Assembly: GCF_001676025.1 (NCBI RefSeq)
Contig: NZ_LZFW01000003.1
Location: 1 to 64,000 of the forward strand
Length of the DNA stretch: 64,000 nucleotides
From: Vibrio sp. UCD-FRSSP16_30
GTDB taxonomy: Bacteria; Pseudomonadota; Gammaproteobacteria; Enterobacterales; Vibrionaceae
Direction of reading: 5' to 3'
In this document: one piece after another, positions 27,641-36,348 of the stretch
How the letters are laid out: each line of letters begins with the position of its first letter
Position numbering within the stretch: position 1 is the stretch's first letter
Made by a program: the position numbers and the translations under genes
The notes under the pieces: generated by a model
Databases searched by the model: none
What the model was told of the DNA's origin: nothing
The model's input: only the letters and a program-made list of their open reading frames with translations

Positions 27641-27753
27641 ATGTCAAAAATATCAGTATTCAACGCTAGTCGTTTAGTGAAATATCCGCGTTATGGTTTA
27701 GCTAGGATATACTCAAACTTAATCATAGCAATCACAGTATGTAGAGGATAATC

Positions 27754-28287
27754 ATGTCAAATATTGTTTATATCGCCACCAGCCTTGATGGGTATATCGC
27801 AGACAAAAACAGCAATATTGACTGGCTGCATGATGTACCTAACCCTGACGGTTCAGACTTTGGATTTGCCGACTTTATGGCACGTATTGATGCGTTAGTC
27901 ATGGGCAGAAACACCTTAAATATGGTGCTGAGTTTTGATATAGACTGGCCATACAGTAAGCCCGTGTTTGTCTTGAGTAACACTTTAAAAACAGTACCAG
28001 AGCACTTGAAAGATAAGGTATTCTTGGTCAACGGGGACTTAAACAGCATTGTCCGTGATTTAAAGCAGCAAGGGTACAATGACCTATATATAGACGGCGG
28101 TAAAACGGTGCAAAGCTTTCTGCAGCAAGACCTTATCGATGAGTTAATCATCACCACAATTCCAATCATTCTGGGTGGTGGTATTACGCTGTTTGGTAGC
28201 CTAGATGAACCGTTAAAATTTAAACATCTACAATCAGAAAGACTGGTTGATCATATGGTTAAAAACACTTTTATACGAACACGATAA
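27754..28287 (+). CDS. Dihydrofolate reductase-like protein (RibD C-terminal family)
   Basis: This 177-residue protein has the RibD-C/DHFR-like NADPH-binding fold: VYIATSLDGYIADKNSNIDW at the N-terminus, ALVMGRNTLNMVL, DLYIDGGKTVQSFLQQDLID, and IPIILGGGITLFG. This family is common in bacteria and usually annotated as a dihydrofolate reductase family protein. True folate reductase activity is doubtful. It stands alone with an ATG start. It converges with the GNAT gene, with stops 17 bp apart. Confidence 0.85.
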   Translation: MSNIVYIATSLDGYIADKNSNIDWLHDVPNPDGSDFGFADFMARIDALVMGRNTLNMVLSFDIDWPYSKPVFVLSNTLKTVPEHLKDKVFLVNGDLNSIVRDLKQQGYNDLYIDGGKTVQSFLQQDLIDELIITTIPIILGGGITLFGSLDEPLKFKHLQSERLVDHMVKNTFIRTR

Positions 28288-28304
28288 TAGGGAGGACTGC
28301 TACT

Positions 28305-28817
28305 CTATTTCAACGATAAGTGATAGATATAATCATCATAGAGCTTGCCACCAATAAAGGACGCATTAGGGATAATCTTATTAAGATTAAACCCAACTTT
28401 GCTTAAGACTCGCTCTGAGGCGATGTTGCCTTCTGTTACGGTGGCTAAGTAGTGATTGATACCATGAACCTGCTTAGCCCAATCAATTAAAATATCTAGC
28501 GACTCTGTCGCATAGCCTCGTCCATAAAACTGAGGCAAAAACATATATCCAACCTCAGCGACACCTTGTTGCAAACAAAACCCTGTAATTCCTACCTTTT
28601 GTTTCGTATGTTTATCAACCACCACCAAACAGAGCCAATACGTAGCAAGGCAACTCCAAGGCTGTGTTTTCACATGAAAACGCGCTTTAAGTTCGTCCAG
28701 ACTAAGTGGATCAAAGCAAAGCGCCATCACCTGTTTATCAAGGTATAAATCTTTAAATAATGTCCAATCATCCAAGGAGAGAGGCAGGAGTTCAAGGCGA
28801 GCAGTTTGTAAATCCAT
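28305..28817 (-). CDS. GNAT-family N-acetyltransferase (RimJ/RimL type)
   Basis: This 170-residue protein begins LQTARLELLPLSLDDW, as in RimJ/RimL-like acetyltransferases. It has VGITGFCLQQGVAEVGYMFL followed by the acetyl-CoA loop QFYGRGYATESLDILIDWA and then NIASERVLSKVGF. The substrate could be a protein N-terminus or a small amine. The following small membrane protein gene is upstream on the same strand by 10 bp. Confidence 0.85.
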   Translation of the reverse strand: MDLQTARLELLPLSLDDWTLFKDLYLDKQVMALCFDPLSLDELKARFHVKTQPWSCLATYWLCLVVVDKHTKQKVGITGFCLQQGVAEVGYMFLPQFYGRGYATESLDILIDWAKQVHGINHYLATVTEGNIASERVLSKVGFNLNKIIPNASFIGGKLYDDYIYHLSLK

Positions 28818-28827
28818 TCATCACATC

Positions 28828-29064
28828 TCAATCATATTTATGATCGTCTTCTTCACTTTCAGCATTAAGTGCTTTTTGCGCATCTTTAACCGCCCAAATA
28901 CACAGCATCATCATAGTAAAGGGAATTGCAGCAGCAACATACTCAACCCAGCCAAGCTTAGCTAAAACGGGTGAAAGAATCACATGACCAAAAATGGACA
29001 GCAGAGCAACCACAATCATTGCAATAGTGATTCTAATTTGGCTTTTATGCGCTTTCGTTGTCAT
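28828..29064 (-). CDS. Small two-helix membrane protein, function unknown
   Basis: This 78-residue protein has a basic N-terminus (TTKAHKSQIR), two hydrophobic helices (about residues 11-32 and 41-60) and an acidic C-terminal tail (AESEEDDHKYD). It is cotranscribed with the GNAT gene 10 bp downstream. Its family is not recognised. Confidence 0.65.
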   Translation of the reverse strand: MTTKAHKSQIRITIAMIVVALLSIFGHVILSPVLAKLGWVEYVAAAIPFTMMMLCIWAVKDAQKALNAESEEDDHKYD

Positions 29065-29427
29065 TCCACAGAGTCCTTTGAGGATAGCAGCGTATTATGC
29101 TAATCGTAGTCAGTGTCTGATCAGACTAGCTAATTAAAACACTTGATAACTCACTCATCATTTTGAATGTGAATAAGTAAATGATTTACCTATACTAAAT
29201 CAAGTAATTGATGATTCAAGTGGATAATAGAAAACTTGTTTGTGCTATCAGATTTAAAGATAGAATGAGGATGGCAGGTTAAGCTATCAAACCGTCAAAA
29301 GACGCATCTTCATAACAAAAGATTATTAAATCGATAAATTATGATAATTTTTATATATACCATCGCTTCCATATACTCTCCTCATCGAAACAAAACACAA
29401 ACAAATTCTTAGAGATTGGAGCAAATT
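29065..29427. other. Intergenic stretch before the VOC gene
   Basis: No gene is supported. An AT-rich segment with TATATATACC near 29351-29360 probably holds the promoter of the plus-strand VOC gene. Confidence 0.4.
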
Positions 29428-29913
29428 ATGAAGATGAATCACGTGGGTATCATGGTTGGCGATATGGACAAAGCGGTTGAGTTTTACACCAAAGCACTGG
29501 ACCTTAAAATTGTCATGAATAACACGAAAGTGATCGAAGAACGCGAATCTGCCATTGGCCGTATGTGTATCGCTGTATTTGGTGAAGGATTTAAAGGCTT
29601 TAACATTGCACACTTGGTGACCTCTGACGGTATCGGTGTTGAAATGTTTGAAATGAAAGAGCGTCAAGAGCGCCATGAAGTTGATTTCTCTCGTCTGGGT
29701 ATCTTCCACTTCTGTTTGCAAACTGACGACTTTGCCGGTGTTATTGAGCGCACTGAGCAATATGGCGGAAAGGTTCGCATGGATATTATGCGCTACCACC
29801 CTGAAGACGACAGCAAACAAGCAAAAATGGTTTACCTAGAAGACCCGTTTGGTAACTTGTTTGAACTTTACTCGCACACTTATGAAGAAACTTACGCGTC
29901 AGATTACGAGTAA
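29428..29913 (+). CDS. VOC/glyoxalase-family protein
   Basis: This 161-residue protein has two beta-alpha-beta-beta-beta modules. The first begins KMNHVGIMVGDMDKAVEFYT, with a metal-ligand His (H5 in the MKMNHVG numbering). The second is GIFHFCLQTDDFAGVIERTE, and LEDPFGNLFELYSH supplies the typical Glu ligand. It could be a lyase, dioxygenase or resistance-type metalloenzyme. The substrate is unknown. The ATG at 29428 has a GGAG site 7 bases away. It is monocistronic with a downstream hairpin. Confidence 0.85.
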   Translation: MKMNHVGIMVGDMDKAVEFYTKALDLKIVMNNTKVIEERESAIGRMCIAVFGEGFKGFNIAHLVTSDGIGVEMFEMKERQERHEVDFSRLGIFHFCLQTDDFAGVIERTEQYGGKVRMDIMRYHPEDDSKQAKMVYLEDPFGNLFELYSHTYEETYASDYE

Positions 29914-29943
29914 TATCAATCACCGTAGAATGACAAACGAAAC

Positions 29944-29972
29944 AGGGTTGGCCGATAAAGCCAACCCTCTTC
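29944..29972 (+). terminator. Hairpin terminator after the VOC gene
   Basis: AGGGTTGGC pairs with GCCAACCCT around a 7-base loop, followed by a pyrimidine-rich CTTCCTTCT tract. Confidence 0.75.
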
Positions 29973-30095
29973 CTTCTAATCTCTTTTTACTTGGGATCTT
30001 GTTGTTTGATCATTGGCGCGTTCTATAGCGTTGCCATTTCGCCACTAAAATGAAGTCCAACTTTATTAAACCACTACAGTCTAGATTTTAAGCCA

Positions 30096-31133
30096 TTATT
30101 TAACAGGAACAATAGTCTTGCTAGGGTCGATTCCCATAGAGCGAAATTCAGCCGTTGGCGCATATTGTCTTACTAGTACATTCCACTGTTGACCTTCTTT
30201 TAAGCCTTCAAGTGGAATATTATTCGCACCGTATTTTTCTTCATCACAGCCAAAGTAGATAGTGTATGTACCGTCAGCATTTGGGGTAGCAACACCGCTG
30301 TTTGAGCTTGCGTCGTCGTTGAACATGAAGCCATCTTCATTGTAAACAGTGAATGACCAAAAGCCTTTGTTCTTTGGATCTTCAAAGGTAGTAGAGTGAC
30401 ACTGGGTAGATTTAAAGTTTGGCGAATATTGATAAACATTATCTTTATACGTTGCTCCGCCCCAGCCATAAGCTGCGCCCTGCTCGCGTTTTTCTGGTGT
30501 TGTGTACTCACCCATACCGAACATTTGATCCGAATCCGCGACATGTTGCTCCGCGATTTCATCTAAGATTTCTTTCTTAATCGGCTCTAGTTTTTCGGCG
30601 AGAGTGGCTAGATCGTACCCGCCAAATGTTTTGTAATCATCTTTTGATCCCGCTTTAATAACCAGCTGATCTTGCAACTTATTTAGCTGAGCAATCTCGG
30701 CGGTATCATTAAGATCAGGTAAATATGCACGCACCACAACAAACTGAAACTTAGTTGTTTGTGGCACTTTGATGGTCTCATTACCTTTAGTGTAAATAAG
30801 ATCTTGAGTCATGTGCTGTTCATCAGTGAACTGCACCATCACAAATCGGTCTCCAAAGTCAGGTAGCGTAATTGTTGCACCCTTTTCGGTATCAATGACG
30901 GCGGTAGAATAAATGGTATCGCGATTCATACGAACAATTGGCTGATCATTAGTCGCAGGTGGCGTGCGAAAATGCCTCCAACTATTCACACCGTCAGTTG
31001 CTTTGGCTTCCGTTACGGTAAAGTATTTTGACGTCTCCGCCTCGATGTAATTACCACGGTTAATTTCTTGAGCCGCAAATGCTGAAGAAGTGCCCATTGA
31101 AGCCAGTACTGTCGCGATGATTAGTTTCTTCAT
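30096..31133 (-). CDS. Exported DUF1254/DUF1214-type protein
   Basis: This 345-residue precursor has a signal peptide (MKKLIIATVLASMGTSSAFA). The DUF1254-like part contains VRMNRDTIYSTAVIDTEKGA and FGDRFVMVQFTDEQHMTQDL. The C-terminal DUF1214-like part contains KGFWSFTVYNEDGFMFND and GTYTIYFGCDEEKYGANNIP. These periplasmic proteins are widespread in marine bacteria and have no settled function. The start at 31133 has an AAGGTAG site, and the longer frame extends into the leader. It is a single gene on the minus strand. Confidence 0.85.
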   Translation of the reverse strand: MKKLIIATVLASMGTSSAFAAQEINRGNYIEAETSKYFTVTEAKATDGVNSWRHFRTPPATNDQPIVRMNRDTIYSTAVIDTEKGATITLPDFGDRFVMVQFTDEQHMTQDLIYTKGNETIKVPQTTKFQFVVVRAYLPDLNDTAEIAQLNKLQDQLVIKAGSKDDYKTFGGYDLATLAEKLEPIKKEILDEIAEQHVADSDQMFGMGEYTTPEKREQGAAYGWGGATYKDNVYQYSPNFKSTQCHSTTFEDPKNKGFWSFTVYNEDGFMFNDDASSNSGVATPNADGTYTIYFGCDEEKYGANNIPLEGLKEGQQWNVLVRQYAPTAEFRSMGIDPSKTIVPVK

Positions 31134-31362
31134 TTTTCTACCTTTTAGATTAAAACAAAATTTTAGTACATCCATTTCAGCTGGAGACTTAATTGCTTCA
31201 AAATCCGTTTGTTTTATCTCGTAGAAAAATCTTACCCATCATTTAATATGCACGCCAATGATGAGTTTTTATATCATTCATTACCTGACTGCATATCACA
31301 TTAGCTATGAATATGTTTTCACTCATCATTGATAGCAGCCAGACCCTAGCATCTGCTAAATC

Positions 31363-31998
31363 TTATCCAATCAAAGATCGAACGTACTCTTTAATTTCTG
31401 TATCTTGGCAGTTTGAGAAGAAGCAATCTTGGAACTGCGCACTGCCTACCGCTTGTTTTACTAATTGCTGATCGATGGCTTGCAATGAGGCCACAACGTC
31501 TTTACATACCGCTGATTTGACTTCATTTAAAATTGAAGCATTTGCTTGTTGAGGGGCTGCGCGTTCAATTGGGTAGCCTTCTCCGCGAGCGCCTGTGAAT
31601 GCTTTTTCAAAAATATAGCGAACGTTAAGCTCACCTGCCCAACCAAAGCCTTTAGCAAAGGCTAAAGCAATCGCATTGCCGTTATTAATTTGATTAAAAA
31701 GAAAGGCATCCGATGGTTCTAGGCAGTATCCACAAACTACGCCGGGGTGTAAGTTGCTTGCCATTAATGCACCTTGGCCTGTTCCGCAACCTGTCACAAC
31801 AAAGTCTACCGCCTTCGAGTTTAAAAGGATGCTTGCCATTATACCTAGATGAATATAAGTAAGATGATGATCGTTTTCATCGGTCATTCCCACGTTAAAT
31901 ACATCGTGACCTAGACCACCAGCAACGCTGTTAAGTTCAGAGACCACCATGGCATTTTTAGGGGCTTGGCTGTTTTCCATCATTAGTGCAATTTTCAT
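31363..31998 (-). CDS. RpiB/LacA/LacB-family sugar-phosphate isomerase
   Basis: This 211-residue protein has the family's VDFVVTGCGTGQGALMASNL segment, which matches the CGTG active-site loop of RpiB and LacAB isomerases, and KIALMMENSQAPKN at the N-terminus. It is longer than RpiB (about 150) because of a C-terminal helical extension with several cysteines. It lies 57 bp downstream of kduD. Such pairs occur in uronate, alginate and pectin catabolism, where this protein is proposed to isomerise a keto-deoxy sugar acid. The substrate here is inferred from context only. Confidence 0.8.
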   Translation of the reverse strand: MKIALMMENSQAPKNAMVVSELNSVAGGLGHDVFNVGMTDENDHHLTYIHLGIMASILLNSKAVDFVVTGCGTGQGALMASNLHPGVVCGYCLEPSDAFLFNQINNGNAIALAFAKGFGWAGELNVRYIFEKAFTGARGEGYPIERAAPQQANASILNEVKSAVCKDVVASLQAIDQQLVKQAVGSAQFQDCFFSNCQDTEIKEYVRSLIG

Positions 31999-32055
31999 AA
32001 GTACTCCTACAAAAGACGATAATAAATAAATTTAGAGTAACGACAACATCACTAT

Positions 32056-32817
32056 TTAACGAGATAGCCACCCGCCATCCACGGCAATCGTGTAGCCATT
32101 GATATAGTTAGAGGCAGCAGAGGCTAAGAACACGCAAGGTCCTGCAACATCTTCTGGATCACCCCAACGACCTGCTGGAATACGCTCAATGATTTCTTGA
32201 TTACGCTTCTCATCTGCTCGCAGGGCATCGGTGTTATTGGTCGTCATATAGCCTGGCGCAATGGCGTTTACATTAATATTATGACTAGCCCATTCGTTTG
32301 CCATAGAGCGAGTTACGCCCATCACCGCACTTTTGGATGCGGTATAAGATGGCACTCGAATTCCGCCTTGATATGACAGCATAGAAGCAATGTTGATGAT
32401 TTTTCCACCCTCACCTTGAGCGATCATTTGCTTGGCTACGGCTTGAGACAAAAAGAATAATGATTTTACATTTACGTTCATCACCTCATCCCAATCTTGC
32501 TCTGAAAAATCAATGGCATCATTGCGACGAATAATGCCAGCATTGTTCACCAATATATCAATGCGCCCCAGTTGAGTGACGGCTTGCTCGATGATGTTAG
32601 GGATCTCTGATAACTGACCTAAATCAGCACGAACATCGACAAATCTACGGCCTAACACCTCGACCTTATGCTTGGTTGCAGAAGGCTCACTTCGATTAAC
32701 CGCAACAATGTCACAGCCAGCACTTGCCAAGCCACAAGCCATTGCTTGACCAAGGCCAGTATTACAACCGGTCACAATCGCGACTTTGTCTGCCAGACTA
32801 AAAGAATCAAGAATCAT
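32056..32817 (-). CDS. kduD: 2-dehydro-3-deoxy-D-gluconate 5-dehydrogenase KduD
   Basis: This is a 253-residue short-chain dehydrogenase. The Rossmann motif is TGCNTGLGQAMACGLASAGC, and the active site has NNAGIIRR, then Ser, with Y-T-A-S-K. The C-terminus IAPGYMTTNNTDALRADEKR is characteristic of KduD. It interconverts 2,5-diketo-3-deoxygluconate and 2-keto-3-deoxygluconate in uronate degradation. kduI is absent from the window, and the neighbouring RpiB-like protein may take its place. It is the first gene of a two-gene minus-strand operon. Confidence 0.92.
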   Translation of the reverse strand: MILDSFSLADKVAIVTGCNTGLGQAMACGLASAGCDIVAVNRSEPSATKHKVEVLGRRFVDVRADLGQLSEIPNIIEQAVTQLGRIDILVNNAGIIRRNDAIDFSEQDWDEVMNVNVKSLFFLSQAVAKQMIAQGEGGKIINIASMLSYQGGIRVPSYTASKSAVMGVTRSMANEWASHNINVNAIAPGYMTTNNTDALRADEKRNQEIIERIPAGRWGDPEDVAGPCVFLASAASNYINGYTIAVDGGWLSR

Positions 32818-32989
32818 GTTACTTCCTCAAAAGTATCGTGTGTACAACACAGGTATCTCTAATAAAAAATACTATATCAATAAATAAAACCTCACACAAA
32901 TAAAAATGAAACACCATTTCAATTAACCAAAGGCAGCAAGAATATCTTAAACGCGGACGAGCGACATAGAGCGCTCTTAAAGACAGGAA

Positions 32990-33014
32990 TGATACCAATC
33001 ACAGTAAGTAAATG
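32990..33014 (+). repeat. 25-bp dispersed repeat, copy 1
   Basis: The sequence starts TGATACCAATCACAGTAAGT and continues AAATG. It is identical to the reverse strand of 52212-52236 and shares 17 bp with 63138-63154. It lies in the intergenic region between kduD and a VOC gene. Confidence 0.8.
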
Positions 33015-33057
33015 ATCAGCCTAGCAGGTTAAAACTGTCATTCAGCCTTGATAGCAA

Positions 33058-33088
33058 AACGCCCCAATAAAAAGCTTATTGAGGCGTT
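33058..33088 (-). terminator. Terminator of the minus-strand VOC gene
   Basis: AACGCCCCAATAA pairs with TTATTGAGGCGTT around a short loop, with TTTT after the stem on the minus strand. Confidence 0.8.
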
Positions 33089-33111
33089 AAAATTCAAACA
33101 TCATGGATGTA

Positions 33112-33489
33112 TTACATAAAATAAGTCGTACAAATCTTATTGCCTGAAGGATCGCGTAAGTACGCCATATACAGCTGTCTCTCTGAATTACCACGAATGC
33201 CCGGTGGTTCTTCACATTCTGTGCCGCCATTGGCCAATCCCACTTTATGCCACCTTTCGACAACATCAGAATTTGCAGCTCTAAAACCGATTGTCATGCC
33301 ATTACCACTGGTTGCAGGTTCACCATTGATTGGAGTGGTGAGACAGAAAACACCACTATCTGCGATATAAAAGCAGCGGCCCTTTTCGTCCATAACACCA
33401 GCTTGATAACCTAACGTCGTCAGCAAAGCATCGTAAAACTGCTTAGATGCTTGCATATTGTTAGTACCGACCATTACATGACTAAACAT
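33112..33489 (-). CDS. VOC-family protein
   Basis: This 125-residue single-module VOC protein begins MFSHVMVGTNNMQASKQFYD and ends YLRDPSGNKICTTYF. The His in FSHVMVG and the C-terminal acidic position match metal-binding positions only partly, since the usual Glu near the end is replaced by Lys-Ile-Cys. Activity is unknown. Similar proteins are often annotated as glyoxalase-like. It is monocistronic with a terminator 24 bp downstream. Confidence 0.82.
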   Translation of the reverse strand: MFSHVMVGTNNMQASKQFYDALLTTLGYQAGVMDEKGRCFYIADSGVFCLTTPINGEPATSGNGMTIGFRAANSDVVERWHKVGLANGGTECEEPPGIRGNSERQLYMAYLRDPSGNKICTTYFM

Positions 33490-33600
33490 ATTCTTTCCTT
33501 TTTATATCATTAACCTTCAATGTGACGGATTCCTTTTTTATTGTCTAGAAAACATTGTCTATAAAACCGCGCCAAACAAATATCAGCAAGAGAATGCGCT

Positions 33601-33609
33601 ATGCTCCAT
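33601..33609. repeat. 9-bp direct repeat, left flank of MITE-like element copy A
   Basis: ATGCTCCAT occurs here and at 33775-33783, bracketing the element as a target-site duplication would. Confidence 0.65.
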
Positions 33610-33774
33610 TAGGGCAAACGCATGAGTGAATACTTATCGACCAATCATGAGCATCATCTCCACAAGACGCCGTGAAATCATCCTTGATGGCTTCATAGTG
33701 GCATCCATGCCACAAAGACTTGTTCCAATAATACACATGATTTTGCTCAAATAACGTTCGTGATCTCACCCTGT
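33610..33774 (-). mobile_element. MITE-like palindromic element, copy A (about 165 bp)
   Basis: On the minus strand it begins CAGGGTGAGATCACGAACG and ends TTGCCCTA, with imperfect inverted ends. It is about 85-90% identical to copy B at 43740-43910. Internal dyads include GTGGCAT-GG-ATGCCAC and an outer AATCATG/CATGATT pair. A 9-bp direct repeat flanks it. It inserted 34 bp downstream of ctaB. It has no transposase, and the 70-codon frame across it is judged spurious. Confidence 0.75.
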
Positions 33775-33807
33775 ATGCTCCATCACTTATCATTTGCACA
33801 CAATAAA

Positions 33808-34704
33808 TCACACATAATGATCAACTAACAAGGCAATAAACAACAACATCAGATGATAAATAGAAAACTTAAACGTGGTCATTGCTTGTTTGCTGTCTGA
33901 TTTATATTTTAACTTCCATGCATGGTAGATAAAGCCGGCGCTTAATATCGTTGAACTAGCAAGGTATATCTGTCCACTCATACCTACCAGAGCTGGCATT
34001 GCACAGACCAAAGCCAGTAAAACGGTATACAGTAAAATACTGGTTTTGGTGTATTGAACGCCGTGTGTAACAGGCAACATCGGGATATCTGCCTTGGCAT
34101 AATCTTCTTTACGATGAATGGCGAGAGCCCAAAAATGTGGCGGTGTCCAAATAAAGATAATCATCACTAATAACCAAGCATTGGCGTGCAGCTCTCCGGT
34201 CACGGCAACCCAACCGAGTAACGGTGGCATCGCTCCGGCAATTCCAGCAATGACAATATTCTGCGGAGTGGCTCTTTTAAGATACATGGTATAGATCACT
34301 GCGTAACCGAGCAGGCTCGCAAAGGTTAATAGTGCTGTTAGCGTATTCACCCCGAGCAATAAAATCGCAAAGCCTGCAACACCAATCGCAGTGGCGAAGA
34401 TAAACACTTTTGCCGACGATAATTCACCCGCAGGCAGAGGCCGTTTATAGGTGCGCGCCATAATTGCATCAATACGTTGATCAATTAGATGATTAAAAGC
34501 GGCGGCAGAGCCTGCCATCAACCCTATACCCAACAGCCCAAGTATTGATTGCTGCATCGGCAAAGCGCCGGGCATCGCCAAGCACATACCCACCACCGCA
34601 GTTAACAACATCAATGCCACTACTTTTGGCTTTGTCAGCTGATAGTAACTATGTAAATTGCACTTTTGCGTAACGCGTGCTTGCGAACCAACAAGATGAC
34701 TCAT
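33808..34704 (-). CDS. ctaB: Protoheme IX farnesyltransferase (heme O synthase)
   Basis: This 298-residue UbiA-type prenyltransferase has about eight or nine transmembrane helices. The first Asp-rich motif is [21 protein letters not shown] and the second is [20 protein letters not shown]. It converts heme B to heme O, which CtaA then oxidises. It is the last gene of the oxidase cluster, and its ATG overlaps the ctaA stop (ATGA). The dispersed element copy A follows it. Confidence 0.95.
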   Translation of the reverse strand: MSHLVGSQARVTQKCNLHSYYQLTKPKVVALMLLTAVVGMCLAMPGALPMQQSILGLLGIGLMAGSAAAFNHLIDQRIDAIMARTYKRPLPAGELSSAKVFIFATAIGVAGFAILLLGVNTLTALLTFASLLGYAVIYTMYLKRATPQNIVIAGIAGAMPPLLGWVAVTGELHANAWLLVMIIFIWTPPHFWALAIHRKEDYAKADIPMLPVTHGVQYTKTSILLYTVLLALVCAMPALVGMSGQIYLASSTILSAGFIYHAWKLKYKSDSKQAMTTFKFSIYHLMLLFIALLVDHYV

Positions 34705-35750
34705 ACCAAATACTCCCTTTTTGAATCATGAGTAAGTGATTTTAAGACGCTCACTTTAACCCATAAAAAATACTGAGTAGAGACTAAGGTCACTAACAGT
34801 AAAGCCGCCCCTAAATTATGCATCACAGCATTGACCAAGGGCAGATGAAACACGACATTGGCAATGCCTAACCCTATTTGAATAACAAGCCCAATACCGA
34901 TCACTTTAGCGTAGCCTCTGGCAGGTTTTAATGAGGTTCGCCACAGCTGTATCATCAACGCCAGTAAGGCGACACTAGTCAGCAAAGCCCCTACTCGATG
35001 GGTAACGTGAATGGTCATCCGAGCGCCGTAATCTAGCACCCCAAATTCGTAATTATCAAAGCCAGTTTGCACAAGGTTAAATGCATTTTTAAAATCTAGA
35101 TGATTTTGCCACTCTCCCTGACAGATGGGTAACGAGGTACACATTAACGCGGCATAGTTAGAAGATGTCCAACCGCCAAGCATAATTTGCACCACTAGTA
35201 CTAGGGTTGCAAAAACGCCAATTCTGCGCACAGAACTCAAGCTGGAACGCTCAAGTTGAATCTGTGGTTTAAGTGTATTTCTCAAATGGCACATCAATAA
35301 AGTCAGTAAACTAAATAGGGTAAAGCCCCCCAACAAATGTAACATCACAATCACCGGCATCAGCTTTAATGTCACCGTCCACATGCCAAGGGCGGCTTGG
35401 GCAATAATCACGCCACTTAATAGCAACGGAAACACTTTAGAAGTGACTGAGCTTTTAAAAATGAGAAAAGAAAGCGCAAATACCACCAGCCCCAATGTGC
35501 CAGCAAAGTAGCGGTGTATCATTTCAAGCCATGCTTTATTAGCATCGACTGCTCGTTGCGGAAAAAGTTGCTGCGCCTGTGCTATATCTTCTGCCTGCGT
35601 AGGGACGGCAATTTGTCCATAACACCCCGGCCAATCTGGGCAACCTAAACCTGCATCTGCGAGGCGGGTATACGCGCCAAGCGCAATCACCACCAATGTC
35701 ATGGCCAATGCAAGCCAAGTTAATCTCTGTAATAAAATGCGTCCTTGCAT
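34701..35750 (-). CDS. ctaA: Heme A synthase (COX15/CtaA)
   Basis: This 349-residue protein has eight predicted membrane helices and the family's conserved histidines: [18 protein letters not shown] at the N-terminus, [43 protein letters not shown] and [12 protein letters not shown]. It oxidises heme O to heme A for the aa3 oxidase. A second [20 protein letters not shown] segment mirrors the first cysteine-containing loop. It starts 7 bp after the previous gene's stop and overlaps ctaB by 4 bp. Confidence 0.95.
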   Translation of the reverse strand: MQGRILLQRLTWLALAMTLVVIALGAYTRLADAGLGCPDWPGCYGQIAVPTQAEDIAQAQQLFPQRAVDANKAWLEMIHRYFAGTLGLVVFALSFLIFKSSVTSKVFPLLLSGVIIAQAALGMWTVTLKLMPVIVMLHLLGGFTLFSLLTLLMCHLRNTLKPQIQLERSSLSSVRRIGVFATLVLVVQIMLGGWTSSNYAALMCTSLPICQGEWQNHLDFKNAFNLVQTGFDNYEFGVLDYGARMTIHVTHRVGALLTSVALLALMIQLWRTSLKPARGYAKVIGIGLVIQIGLGIANVVFHLPLVNAVMHNLGAALLLVTLVSTQYFLWVKVSVLKSLTHDSKREYLV

Positions 35751-35757
35751 ATATCGC

Positions 35758-36348
35758 CTACCCCACTCTTGAAAGCTTTAATATTTTCCTGACATCAGAA
35801 ATTAAACCTTTATTCTGAGAAACCAGATCATCAATATTTGTATTGGGATAACGCATCACCCACTGACCTAGAGGATCAATCAACAAGTAGTCTTGCGATT
35901 TCACTGGCACGGACTGTTTATCAAACATCAAGGTGGGCTGCTGTTGCCTATTTTTTGCCAGCCAAACACTGTCGGACGTATCTGAGACAAGCAAAGTAAT
36001 CACCACTCTGTCACTGTATGCCCCCAAAGCAATATAGCTTTGATTTAATAAATGCCACCTTTGCTCGCAACTGGCATCGCATCGCTCAGGCACAATAAAC
36101 GCTAACTGCCAACTTTCAGTAATAGAATTGACCAAACCTGCCGATTCAAACGTAAACCTTGGCTCGATGAGCACGCCTTTATTCGTCACACCAGATTGAT
36201 ACCAACCTTGATTGAGAATCAGATGCGCCGCAATAACGGGAATGGCAAAGATGAACAATAAGGCCAATAGCTTCAAACGACCTTGTTTTTGTTGCTGATA
36301 GATAGCTTGGTTGTACCTAACTTCTAGTGTGCTTTTGAGCATCGTCAT
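35758..36348 (-). CDS. Membrane-anchored protein of the cox cluster with CxxxC (Sco-like candidate)
   Basis: This 196-residue protein has one N-terminal membrane helix (LLALLFIFAIPVIAAHLILN) and a periplasmic domain. It contains a CxxxC pair (ERCDASCEQRWHLL) followed by RVVITLLVSD and YLLIDPLGQWVMRY, which resembles the order of elements in Sco/thioredoxin-fold copper chaperones. Genes at this position, between surf1 and ctaA, are commonly uncharacterised. No other sco gene is in the cluster, so a role in CuA assembly is plausible. It overlaps surf1 by 4 bp. Confidence 0.7.
   Translation of the reverse strand: MTMLKSTLEVRYNQAIYQQQKQGRLKLLALLFIFAIPVIAAHLILNQGWYQSGVTNKGVLIEPRFTFESAGLVNSITESWQLAFIVPERCDASCEQRWHLLNQSYIALGAYSDRVVITLLVSDTSDSVWLAKNRQQQPTLMFDKQSVPVKSQDYLLIDPLGQWVMRYPNTNIDDLVSQNKGLISDVRKILKLSRVG

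Noticed and set aside
27768..28169. 133-codon minus-strand frame opposite the DHFR-like gene
   Set aside because: It is antisense to a conserved RibD-C-family protein, and has no ribosome binding site.
29326..29820. 164-codon minus-strand frame opposite the VOC gene
   Set aside because: It overlaps almost all of a clear VOC protein on the other strand. The His/Phe-rich translation is typical of an antisense shadow.
33599..33811. Minus-strand 70-codon frame downstream of ctaB
   Set aside because: It runs across the MITE-like element copy A. The same peptide core appears in copy B in another context, so similarity comes from the repeat and not from a gene.
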